The position numbers and the translations under genes are program-made. A DNA stretch of 64,000 bases, taken from NCBI RefSeq assembly GCF_003597395.2, contig NC_133777.1, positions 57,519,814 to 57,583,813 on the forward strand. Direction: 5' to 3'. Under the pieces are notes generated by a model. The model searched no databases. It was not told the origin of the DNA and was given only the letters and a program-made list of their open reading frames with translations. The stretch comes from Chelonoidis abingdonii (Eukaryota; Chordata; Testudines; Testudinidae). Numbering within the stretch: the first letter of the stretch is position 1; every line of letters starts with the position of its first letter. Positions 24,273-34,944 of this stretch are shown piece after piece.

Positions 24273-26099
24273 ACCTAATCCAAAGCCCATTGACTTTAAG
24301 AAGCTCTGGGTCAGGCCTATGTTACATTTCTTGGTTATGCTGCAGGCATCTGAGGAACACAGAGATTAGGTTATAATAGTGCATACAACTTCTGACTATA
24401 GCCTCATATTTGCAATCCGCTATAGATTAAATTCATTTCATCACTGGCAAATAAATGGTTAAGCTTGATTGGTTAGCTCATTGATTCTTAAATTTCATAG
24501 ACCATTTTTCCAGAAAGCTTTTCTCTGAAAAACCCGTTGGATCACTTACTAGATAAAGACACATGTTTAAAAAAATTTACCATGAATTTTACACATGGAA
24601 ATATCATTTTGTTCAGAAACTAATAGTGCAGTAAATGCTTTTTTTATTGTATTGTATTATTGGTTTACTTGCTTTATTTAGATTTTCTTTTATCTTTTGC
24701 TTTAAAAATAATTATCCCCTTAAAATACATTCATCAGCATTTAGATTTAGCAATGTAATATTAATGGTTTTATTTACTCTGGCATAGCAAGTTAATCTTG
24801 AATACCAGAAAGTTTCTAAGAATGTTAAGATTGATCCAAACATGCTGAATATATAAGGGAACAATGAATGTACAAGGCAGGGTAGTTTACACTGTGATGT
24901 ATTGAAAGATACTCACTTAAAAAAATGTGTGCCACAAAGGCAGAATAATTGACCATAATTACTTTTAAATCATACAGTTGTTATACAAATAGTTCTTTCT
25001 TCTAAAGATCATTTCTCTGGTTTTCCTGTCTCTTTATGGAGATGTTATAAGGATCTGATTTTCAAATGCTCTGATGTATAGTGAGGCATAGAAATGTTTA
25101 AAGTTCTTGTAAACTCCTGCTGTTGCCTGTGTGAGGTAATATCTCTTTTTATTAGCTCTCTACTTTAATATTTGGGTTTATGTCTATTACTTACAGCAGC
25201 ATCCTGTACGTTCTCTCTCTTTGCACCTATGGTGTACACATTTTGAAGGAGACATAAGAAGGTTGGTGTATTAACCGAATTATCCAGCCTCTTCCCACTA
25301 GAACTCTTCCAAAAATAAGAGCAGGCACATAAAAAAATCTGCTATAACTAAACACACAACCTGCTGTTAATGTCAAGACTGTAATTTTACTACAAGCTTT
25401 CCTTCAGGTACAGTGATATGGATGTATTACTTGCAATGCTCACTGGGCTGTGGATCAGAGTCCATAGATCAGGTGTTAGAGGTAATTAAGTAGTGATCAG
25501 GAACTTAAAGCACGTTGTCTTTGTGTGGTTGAAATACCGTGGACAGGAGACAGACTGAAATACATAAGCTGATTCTCAACACTGCTGGATATCTGTAGCT
25601 TTCTCGACTATGCCTTCCATGTGACTCATTGATCATTGCTGCTAAAAGGACAGCACCAGCAATCGAATGTTATCCTCCAATGTGTTTTAAGACCCTATTT
25701 ACCAGCATAGCAATTATATCACTGACAGCAGCTACCTTGCTTCTCTTTAAAGACTCTTTTTAAATGAGACACATGAAAGTGGAGCAAGTGAGAGAGAGCG
25801 AGCGAGAGCATTCAAGTAAAAGGTCTATCTGTTTCTGTCTGCCTAAAGGTATTGATCTGCTTCTTCATGGGGGCCAAAGAATTGTTTTCCCTGGGGAAAA
25901 AAGCCTGTGTGTGAATAAGAAGGAAGAATATGTAGGGGGGAGGGAGAGAAAGGTTCTTGAAGAGTTCTCTCTCATCTTCTCCCTCTTCCCCGGAGAGGTG
26001 GTGGAGATTCTGAGTGAATCTTCACCATTGAAACCGCAAAGCAGCCATTTTGGGAGATACAGTAGGCTAAGGACAGTTTTGAATGATTTTTCTCCTGTC
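24273..26099. other. No gene seen
   Basis: A palindromic repeat relic ('aatccaaagcccattgactt ... gggtcaggcc') runs directly from the hAT insertion to about 24319, so the hAT landed in or beside it. A short GA/GC simple repeat lies near 25788-25808. The 128-codon open frame around 25764-26150 has no recognisable domain. Confidence 0.45.
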
Positions 26100-26340
26100 C
26101 TGCAATTTTGTTTTGTATTTTTTTTTAACAAAAAATGGTTTTTTGTTTAATTTTTCATTAGGTTTCCCCCCAAAAGTTAGGTTTTCATAAAAAAACTCCA
26201 AAGTTTTTAGTTTTATACTTTAAATCAAAATTATTTTAATTCTTTTTAGACAAAAAATCAAATATTTTCATTAACATTTTTGGTTAAAAATCTTATTTTC
26301 AACAAAAATCCATTTTTATTTTAAAAAGTGGTTGAAAACA
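26100..26340. repeat. AT-rich repeat with alternating A- and T-runs
   Basis: Blocks such as 'aacaaaaaatggttttttg', 'cataaaaaaactccaaag' and 'agacaaaaaatcaaatattt' alternate in a way that gives imperfect dyads. It resembles the 12570-13245 region. No terminal repeat or target duplication was found. Confidence 0.35.
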
Positions 26341-27254
26341 TGTCTTCCCAACTCTATTGCTTAACTGGTCACAAATAAGGGAAATATGGCAGTAAAAATC
26401 TTTTATATTTGATGTTTCAGTGTATGATTGTTTCCTTTCTCTTTGGAAGTTAAAATTATGAAAACAATGGTAACATGTGGGAATGCTACATTTTAATATC
26501 AAACAGTCAACAGCTTTACCAGAGGAATTTACCCCCACTAAAGGAAGATTTCTTGTTTCTCTCTCCTAGTTTAGTGTTTTGTTGTTATGTTCCTTAGCTT
26601 TACTTAAGCTGGTTTTCATAGTTTTAATGGTGATGAAATCAAGTAGTCTCTTAAAGGTGGGGTTTTAGGACGAAGCAGCATAGACACCTCTGTTGTATTG
26701 GATTATATTGATGATGTTGTTTATATTAAACAATGTACTGTACTTGAGTCAGGTCCGGAAACCAGTAATAAAATGTAATTGTTAGAGAGAAAATAGACTG
26801 AAATTCCTGTAAGGTAAGCATTTAGTGGGTGGGAAACATAACATCTGTACATGAGTAAAACACTTCAAACAGATGTGCTGAGCTGTTGCTTGTATGTGCT
26901 TGAAAACTGAGATTTATTTTAGAGCTCCAATGAGCAGGTGATAGTGAAGTATTCTAGCCAGAGGCGCCAAGTGCTCTGATGAGGGCTCTGAACCCATATC
27001 CTCTAGAAAAGCATAAGGACACAGAATGGCTATGTTAACTGCATTTATTGTTTCCTTGTTGACCAGGAAACTATCTGAGGTTATCTAGTAGAGTTACATG
27101 TTCTCTCCAATCTATTGAACTAAAAGTGACTTTAAGTGTCTGCTTAGGAGTCTAGATACTGAATAGCTGGTTTCCTCTGGGGCATCTTCAGCCAGGCACC
27201 TAGACCATTTTCTACCATTTTCAGAGTAGGTGTTCAGTGCTGCCTAATGTAATA

Positions 27255-28580
27255 GGTAGCCAAGGTCAAATGCATCACAATTCCACCACAATTTCAACAG
27301 CTTCCACCCCACCATCAACCTCAGCCTGGACCAATCTACACGGGAGGTCCACTTTCTAGACACCACGGTGCAAATAAGGGACGGTCACATTAACACCACC
27401 CTATATCGAAACCTACCGACATGCTAGCCTACCTTCATGCCTCCAGCTTCCATCCCGGGCACATCACACGATCCATTGTCTACAGCAAAGCACTGAGGTA
27501 CACCGCATCTCTCTACTTCAGACAGAACACAACACCATAAAATCTCCCAAGCATTCTCATCAAACTACAATCCTGCACGAGGAAAATTAAGGAAACGATT
27601 CAAAGAGCCAGAACATGTACCGCAGAAGCATTCCTACTGCGAGACAAACCCAAGAAAGAAACTGCACACAGGACCTCCATTGCGCATCAACATACACGCC
27701 CAAGCTAAATACCCTCAATGCTATATTCAGGATTCTACAACCCTACCTGACAAATGATATCACCAAACTTTCCCACAGGTACTTGGGCTGGCAGGCCAAA
27801 TCGCTCTGCTCGCACAGACACCCTGCCAACCTGAAACGTATTCTCCTAACCAGCAGCCTGCACACCGTACCATAGTAACTTCTACCTCAGGAGACCATCC
27901 ATAGCACACAAACCGTCGATGCCAACGATCTGCCCACATATCTACACAGCGACACCATCACACAAGGACCTAACAGATCAGCTTCACACCATCACCGGTT
28001 CATTCACCTGCACATCCAGCAATGTAGATATTACGCCATCCATATGCCCAGCAATGCCCCTCTGCTATGTACACCGAACTCAAACTGGACAGTCTTCTAA
28101 GTATAAAGGATAAATGGACATTAATTCGATATTAGGAATGGCTATAACAAAAACCTGTAGGAGAGCACTTCAACCTCCTGGCCACACATACTATAGCAGA
28201 ACCTTAAGCGTGGCCATCGCGGCAGCAAAAAACTTCGGGCTCAGACTCAAGTCTATAGAACTTGGCTGAGATCAGTTCTATGCTGCAAAATTGTGACCAC
28301 CATCAGCTCAAGGATGAACAAAGATGTGAATGGCTTGCCAGCTTACAGAACCAGTTTCTCCTCTCTTGGTTATTTCACACCTCAACTGCATGAAACAGGG
28401 CCCTCATCCTCCTGGATTGACTAAACCTCGGTTATCTCTAGCTGCTTGCTAGCATATATTAACTGGCCCTGGAAATTTCCACTACATGCATCTGACGAAG
28501 TGGGTATTCACCCATGAAAGCTCATGCTCCAAAACGTCTGTTAGTCTATAAGGTGCCACAGGATCCTCTGCTGATTTTAA
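27255..28580 (+). mobile_element. Penelope-like retroelement (PLE), degenerate, with terminal hairpin motif
   Basis: Read 5' to 3' across several frames, it shows PLE landmarks. Near 27290-27420 comes 'FNSFHPTINLSLDQ', then 'EVHFLDTTVQIRDGHI' and 'TTLYR', the C-terminal part of a PLE reverse transcriptase. 'YLHASSFHPGHITRSIVYS' with 'KALRY' follows near 27428-27500. A linker-type block 'GWQAKSLCSHRHPANLKRIL' lies near 27787-27846. 'GSFTCTSSNVDI' then 'LCYVHRTQTG' near 28000-28090 resembles the start of a GIY-YIG endonuclease. The 3' end carries CTGACGA, the hairpin TGGGT-ATTC-ACCCA, GAAAGC and 'ggtgccacaggatcctctgc'. Stops and frameshifts throughout make it dead. PLEs with RT plus GIY-YIG are an established retroelement class; the clade is not decided. 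Confidence 0.85.
28492..28521 (+). ncRNA. Hammerhead-like RNA motif in PLE terminal region
   Basis: CTGACGA (28492-28498) is followed by a perfect 5-bp stem TGGGT/ACCCA (28501-28505 and 28510-28514) and GAAA (28516-28519). This order matches two of the three conserved segments of hammerhead ribozymes, which are reported from PLE terminal repeats. The expected stem III and NUH cleavage site are not obvious, so activity is not claimed. Confidence 0.4.
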
Positions 28581-30137
28581 AGTGCCTCTCTGTGTATTAT
28601 ACCAGGTATATCTTAATTGATGTCCATGATTTCCAGTGGAATGGTGGCACTCAAAAGCACAATGCAGCAACAAACAAACCAACAACTAAAAATAACTGAA
28701 AGTTGTAGCACTGTATTTTGACTCTTCGGCAGTTGCCTCCACCGTTGTAGAATGCTGCAGGAAGAAATGGCAACAATGAGGAGAAAAACGATGGAAAAGA
28801 GCTGAATTCTAGTGCCACCCAGAAAATGTCTAATAGGCCCAACTTCTCATTGTGCTGCCTAGTCCAGGATGTGACCAAAATCATTTTCTTTTCTTTTTTT
28901 TTTTTCAATTCAGCAGCAATTTGTGGTATCCAATCAGTGCTAGAATTACTAAATGCATCACTAATATTATGCTGACTTATTTGTAGTGTAAATAACAGAA
29001 GTGATTAAGGTAAGCAGTCATGCACCCAGACAGTGGCATGATAATGTTTAACATGTAACTAACATTGAGGTGTCTGCTAGGTTCTTAGCTAATGAGTTCT
29101 CTCTTTCAGCAAAAATAGAAAGGGATTGAGAGCCTGATTCTCATTTATGCTAAGTCCCCTTTACATTACTCTGGTAATAGAAAGGAACTTTAGTATGAAT
29201 GAAAGGCCTGAATGTACTGAATTCTATTCAGTTTATTTGTGTATGCAGACTTCCCCACTACTAGTGTGTCCTAGACAGGGCCTCTGTCCTTTTTGATTTG
29301 TTTAAGGACCCTCACCAGTGAAGTGCCATGAAAATAAAGTCAGTGTCTTTGCTCAAATGCCCCAAAATATCTCACTGTAGCTGCTTCGCAGCTTTCCATG
29401 AATACACACATTTTTCTCTTGCTTTAATGATTTGGAGAAATTACTACACAGCAGGTATCAATGAGAAGTGAAAAAGAAACATCTTGTCTGTCGGCATTTG
29501 ATACAGGCATACAATAATAATGTTAGAAATATTTGAAAGGTATTTGGTCGGAAAAGGATCTCTTTCCTATAGAGCCAGCACCTGGCTGCCAAATGTAGGA
29601 AAAGAGAGAGAAACATAGAAAAATTATTGAAAAGTCATGTAATATGAAAGGCTGCAGCACTCATAAACTTCTACACAGAGACAAACTACTAGAGTTAGGC
29701 AGAGAGCAACCCTGCATTTGTCTGGGTTTAAGTTACAATAAAGACTTGGAAAAACAGATTGATTCAGCATGAGCAAAATGTATGGAGAGGAGCGGGATCT
29801 TCCTGGACAGGCCAGTAGATCTGGCTGCCCATGGAGGAGGGAGCATTCTAAAGGTTTCTAAGGAGTAGTTGTGCTCCATGGGATGGTTATTGTTCCTGTG
29901 TCAGGTGCAGCACCTAGTGGGAGTGGTGCACCACTCACAGCTCAAGGAAGGGGAAAACTAGGTGGGAAATCTGTGAGACCTGTTCAAAGAATCAAAAATG
30001 CATCCCTCACAGCTGCAACTTTGCAGGACTATATCGTAAGGAGTTTGAGTTTTGGGGTGGAGGCTTGGCAAACAGATCCAGCATAGGAATCCATCATAGA
30101 TCTCATGGTTTGAAGAACATCTTTAGATCCAGGAACG
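28581..30137. other. No gene seen
   Basis: A T-run lies near 28890-28906. A weak palindromic relic may lie near 29130-29200. The rest shows no exon signals or transposon ends. Confidence 0.45.
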
Positions 30138-30145
30138 CTTACATG

Positions 30146-30465
30146 CAGGGCCGGCGCTATCATTTAGGCAGCCTAGGCAATCGCCTAAGGCGCCAGGATT
30201 ATTCGGGGGGCAGCATTTTGCTGGGGGGCAGCAGGCGGCTCTTGTTGACCTGCCGCAGGCATGCCTGCGGAGGGTCCACTGGTCCACGGCTCCGGTGGAG
30301 CTGTCACAGTCATGCCTGTGGACTGTGGCAGCTCCACTGGAGCCACGGACCAACGGACCCTCCGCAGGAATGACTGCGGCAGCTCCACTGGAGCCGCGGG
30401 ATCAGCGCAGGGGGCGGCGAAATGGCCGTGCACCTAGGGCGCGAGAAACCCTAGTGCCAGTCCTG
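30146..30465. mobile_element. hAT MITE, 320 bp, with GC-rich palindromic core
   Basis: Perfect 8-bp target duplications, CTTACATG, flank it at 30138-30145 and 30466-30473. The termini CAGGGCCGGCGCTA and TAGTGCCAGTCCTG are inverted repeats with three mismatches. Subterminal blocks 'aatcgcctaaggcgcc' and 'cacctagggcgcgag' are also related in inverse. The core repeats 'gcagctccactggagcc' and 'ggaccctccgcagg' in opposite orientations. No transposase frame is present. Confidence 0.95.
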
Positions 30466-30473
30466 CTTACATG

Positions 30474-33400
30474 CATCAGTTTTGCGGTCTTTGATATATT
30501 TGTAACCTGCTTACAACTTTCCAAACTCCATGGGGCTTTAATTTCATTATGCTCAGGTGAATCTATGGCACATTGCATAGGCCACTTACCATCTGATAAA
30601 CATATGAAGTGCTTCATCTTGAGTTTCAAACATCAATCTTTATGATCATTGGAGTAGACATTGCTAAATAGAAGAGTTTTGTTAGCAGGGAGATGCATCA
30701 TAAAAGTTAGGGAATTAAAAGACTTATTGGGCCATTCTATATATCTTCTTGTGAATGCACAATTTTCCTTTTCTAGTGTTTTGATCAGTAACATCTTTAT
30801 AGTCCCAAGTCTGCTGTTAGGTGATTCTTCCTCCTCGGTAGATCTAACTAAGCAGCCAGTGACCACCAAATGCTTGTTTCTAATTGTTGGTATTTTTTTC
30901 TTGATTCCAGTTGAGACCGTTTGAATTTTGGAGTAATATATGGTAAAGTGGCCATAGGGAAGGTTGACCAGTGACCCCAATAGTTTAGCTAAACTCTCTA
31001 AGAGACAGAAACACAAGACATTGCTTCCTAGTACCTTGTTGTTATGAATTTGTTATTGGATCAGAGGATGATTAGGGTCAGGGCACTAGCCTTTACCATG
31101 AAATTTAGAAAGCTGAGCTGGGCACAGAAATGAATATGTCATACTTATATTAGTAATCTAGAGCCCTGAACAGGTGGGTGTTGGCAAAGATAAACTGTTA
31201 GCTCTTCTGGCTGTGCTGATTAGGTTGTGCTGGTTGTGTAGTCCAGCTTCAAGATGTAGGAGGAAAGTGAGGGATGAAGGGCTTTTCTGGAGCAGGATAC
31301 TGCGTCCTCTCAATCTCTATTGTGCTTGGTTTGTGCTTTATCATCCCAGCTCTGGATTTAGAAATGTTCCCTCTCTTCTTTACCCTCTCTTCTTTAGCTC
31401 CAGTATAACTGAAGAGGCTAGGGAACACCTGTGGCTTGTCTAGAATCTCTAGCCACTTCTGCAATCTGTAATTTCTTACCCGGCCTCCTTTGGCAGCCAC
31501 AGTGTATGAATGAGTCCTGCTGTCAGAACTCACATTGTGACACTAATAGCAAAGGAGAGAAATGTCCTGTAGGTTTCAGAAAAAGACTCCAGTGGAGATT
31601 ACTGTTATAGTTCTAGACGTTCACAGTATTGTGCATTCTTCTCCTCCTTTATCCACTAGCTTTGAATTTATTTCTTACCATTAGGGCATAATTTTCGGTG
31701 CATTAAATATTGGGTAAATGCAGTTAATGCACTTCCATGAATTAAATGAAACGTTGTCCAGACAGTCTATGCTTGGGGTCACTGTGATCCTACAGAACTT
31801 CTTTTCATAGTGCTCAGTTACGGAACTCTGGAAAATGACGGGAAGAAGCTTGAAAGCTACATTCCCTGCCTCTTCCATGTGACGCTTGACACCTAGCAAT
31901 TGCATTGGAACTGGGGAGAGAGCTGCTCAGTTGCATAAGTAAAGTAATTGACTGGTCTCATTCCAGTTCTTGATTCCCAGGTGTCTACAAGATAACATCA
32001 TCATCACAACTGACACTAATTGGTGTCTTGTTGGTAGTTTCAGCAGATAATCCAAGTACTGAATGAGCCATGGAGACTGAATTACTCCTTTGCCTTTGGA
32101 GGGGATACCAACAGGTTGAGTTCAAGTCACTTTGGAGAACCGTAAATAAACTTATGCCATCGATGTCTATCCTGTGCCAGTCCGTTGAGTAACAGACTTT
32201 GCAGAGGATTTTGCTGCCTAAGGATGTTGGTCTGGCCCTTTTCATTAGCAATAACTTTAATTTAAAACAAATTATCATTTGTAAAATGTTTGTTCCCCCA
32301 CAACAGAACTACTGAGTGCAGCACAGAAGTGCTATAATTTCTCAGAGTCCGTACTCTAGTATCTGTTTGTTTGGCCTCAGACCTCCCACCTGTGCTTATG
32401 TTTTCTTTAGTTTAACTTCAAAACCAAGGACTATAATGTGTTGTCATGTCTAGCTGTCTAGCTAGAATGTAAAACTGCAATTTTTGAGATTACTGAGAAA
32501 TGTCACTGTAATTCCCAATTTAATTTCCATTCAGTCTTTTGGACTCACTAGTTGTGACATCATTCATTAGGTTAATCCTAATTGTGTCACTTCAATTATC
32601 ATATATTTTAGTTGTGAAACGAAGACCTTTCTAATCCTCTTACAATTTTCCCCAAAGGCAGTTAGGGAAAAAAAATGTAAATCAGTGTTTGCAAGACAAG
32701 GTACAATGTGCAGAACAGGTAGGAGTTAAGTTGCAGGATGTAATATACATTTCCATGTTGTGAGAAGTGAGTGTGGCAATGCTGAAAAGTCCATTAGTCC
32801 TTGGAAGTGAGGAATGGCACTTGGTATAGCTCCAGCCATCTATGCAACTGTTCTTAAGATTTGATTGAGAGCAGATGAGATCAAAAGTTAACATCTGCAG
32901 CTGTTTTCAGCTGCTAAATAAGCACAGAAGAGCTAGTGAAGCAGTATTTAAGTGAAAGAGAAACACTTCAGGGCTGGAAGGAGCAAATTTCAACACCTAC
33001 AACAGTACAGCACTCTTTCCACATGAGTTTCAGGACTGTGTTTCTTTGCTGTGTTCAGGAGGAAGCTCTGAATGTCTAGCAAGCAAATAAAATCCTGCAG
33101 AACTTTCAAAACTTCCATTAAAATATATTAAAATTTTCTTGGACAGGAAAATAATGTTGCCAGAAGGTGCTAATGTTTCTGCTTAAGATCAACAAAAAAA
33201 CTCCACGTTGTTGCAAATGGCTTGGCAAGAATTCAAAAATAATGAAAGAAAAAGTATTGAATACATTAGCTTTTTGCTTAACAAAATTGCCCTACATTCT
33301 CAACAGGATCATAAGGAAATGAGCTGAAAATATCAGTCCTGTGGAAATTATTGGGGGCTTCATTAGGGGTGCATGAAAGGAAAGCAAAAGTTGTGAATTA

Positions 33401-33615
33401 CTGAACACGAAAATGAGGACAGCAGGGTGAAAGATAATGGCAGCACTTTCATTGACTTCATTTGGGCCAGGATTTCACTCCAGAAGAGAGACAGCACTCG
33501 GATTTAGGGAAGAGATGTCATGGGCGAGTGCACTATATTCTGTGCAGACGGATCTGTTTACACGTGGGCTAAATTCAGACCCCTGGATTGGAAAGACCTG
33601 GAGAAAATGTTGATA
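30474..33615. other. No gene seen
   Basis: A 127-codon minus-strand open frame at 30633-31016 and several shorter ones at 31249-32894 were read. None shows a recognisable domain, and they do not join into one protein. Frames of this length are expected by chance in AT-rich sequence of this size. Confidence 0.45.
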
Positions 33616-33620
33616 TCTCT

Positions 33621-34939
33621 TGTGACATTCTATACCTTGGGAGAGCATCCTGTAACCCCCGTATTCCTCATCTGTATATAATTGTGATATTGCATATAAA
33701 GCATGTCATGTGAGGTATCAGAGGAAAGGTTATGATTGGCTGAAAGTCTCTGTTCTATCTAAATATGTATATCTTTAGTGCATATGAAGTTATGAGATTG
33801 TGTTGTATGGTTGTCACTAAAACATGCTGTAAACTGGGGAATCAACCAGATATTGACTCCCCAGAGACAACAGCAAGGAAATCAACTAATGTCTGAGCGG
33901 GTTGTCAAACAACCATCAACAGCCATTGTCCAGCCAGGGAGCTACAATTCAATGACTCACCTGCATAAGTTTCAGAGTAGCAACCGTGTTAGTCTGTATC
34001 CGCAAAAAGAACAGGAGTACTTGAGGCACCTTAGAGACTAACAAATTTATTTCAGCATGAGCTTTTGTGCTGAAATAAATTTGTTAGTCTCTAAGATGCC
34101 ATGAGTTCACCTGCATAAGGCCACACTGGGGAAATTGCTCAGCCTTGCCTGGGGACTCAGAAATGCCCATGAGACATGTGTGGACTTGTGTTCTCCAAAC
34201 ACATGGGCTAAGGGTATAAAACAGAACACAGGGGGCCCATGTTTTGCTTTCCTCATTCATCCACCTACTCTTCAACTAGCAACAAGGACACTCACAGAAG
34301 ACTGAAGACTACAACAGAGGAGACTGGCGCAGGCTTAAGGGACAAACCTGTATATTAAAGACTGCAATATCCAGTGGGGTGAGAAAAGCTGCTTAGTCTA
34401 GATGTTGCCCAGTCTAATACGGTTGTGAGTTTAGACTGAGTGTTTATATTTTATTTTATTTTGGTTACTAACTCTGACTTTTTGCCTATCACTTACTATC
34501 ACTTAAAATCTATCTTTTGTGGTCAAGAAACTTCTTTTACTGTTTATCTTTACCGTGAGTTTGCCTGAAGTGTGTGGTAAATCTGCTCTGGTTTGCAAAG
34601 GCTGTTTGCTTCCACTTTCCATTGATGAAGTGGTGAACCAATTAATACATTTGAACTGCTCATATTGAGCAGTGCAAGACTGTATATTCCTGAGGTACAG
34701 CGCTGGGAGCTGGGGGGATTTGGCTGGTGCCTTTGTGTGATTCATAAGTGGCTCTGGGAGCATTCATGCAATATAGCTGGGTGTGGGGCTCCACATGCTT
34801 TTGTGCTGAGTAATAACAGGGCCTAGAGGGGTTTGCTGCTTGTCACTAGCAAAGCATTGTGAGAGATAGCCCAGGCTGGAGAGTTAAGGGGGCACATTGG
34901 TCCCACAGTCCCAGGCGGCACCCTGGGGGTCCCACCACA
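33621..34939 (+). mobile_element. ERV-like solo LTR, split by a PLE insertion
   Basis: It starts TGTGACATTC and ends at CCACCACA, with TCTCT before and GCTCT after (4 of 5 bases match, a plausible 5-bp target duplication). A TATA-like 'ggtataaaacag' lies near 34213. No gag, pol or env coding sequence is visible, so it is read as a solo LTR of about 1.17 kb once the 150-bp PLE insertion is removed. The right boundary is less secure than the left. Confidence 0.55.
33970..34106. mobile_element. Short inverted Penelope-like insertion with 13-bp target duplication
   Basis: TCACCTGCATAAG occurs at 33957-33969 and again at 34107-34119 as an exact 13-bp duplication. Between them lies 'tttcagagtagcaaccgtgt ... 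caccttagagactaacaaat' and, after a short centre, the reverse 'atttgttagtctctaagatg'. This is a head-to-head pair of the PLE terminal segment (compare 52033-52177). The hairpin motif itself is largely lost. Confidence 0.85.
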
Positions 34940-34944
34940 GCTCT

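Noticed and set aside
23902..24369. Overlapping frames of 67-112 codons on both strands
   Set aside because: They read through the GC-rich palindrome of the hAT MITE at 24047-24264.
25764..26150. 128-codon plus-strand frame
   Set aside because: It runs from a GA simple repeat into A/T runs, with no domain and no splice sites of quality.
30633..31016. 127-codon minus-strand frame, considered as a processed pseudogene
   Set aside because: Neighbouring minus-strand frames do not join into one protein. There is no poly-A or target duplication, and I recognise no homologue. A rough estimate gives a few frames of this length by chance in the window.
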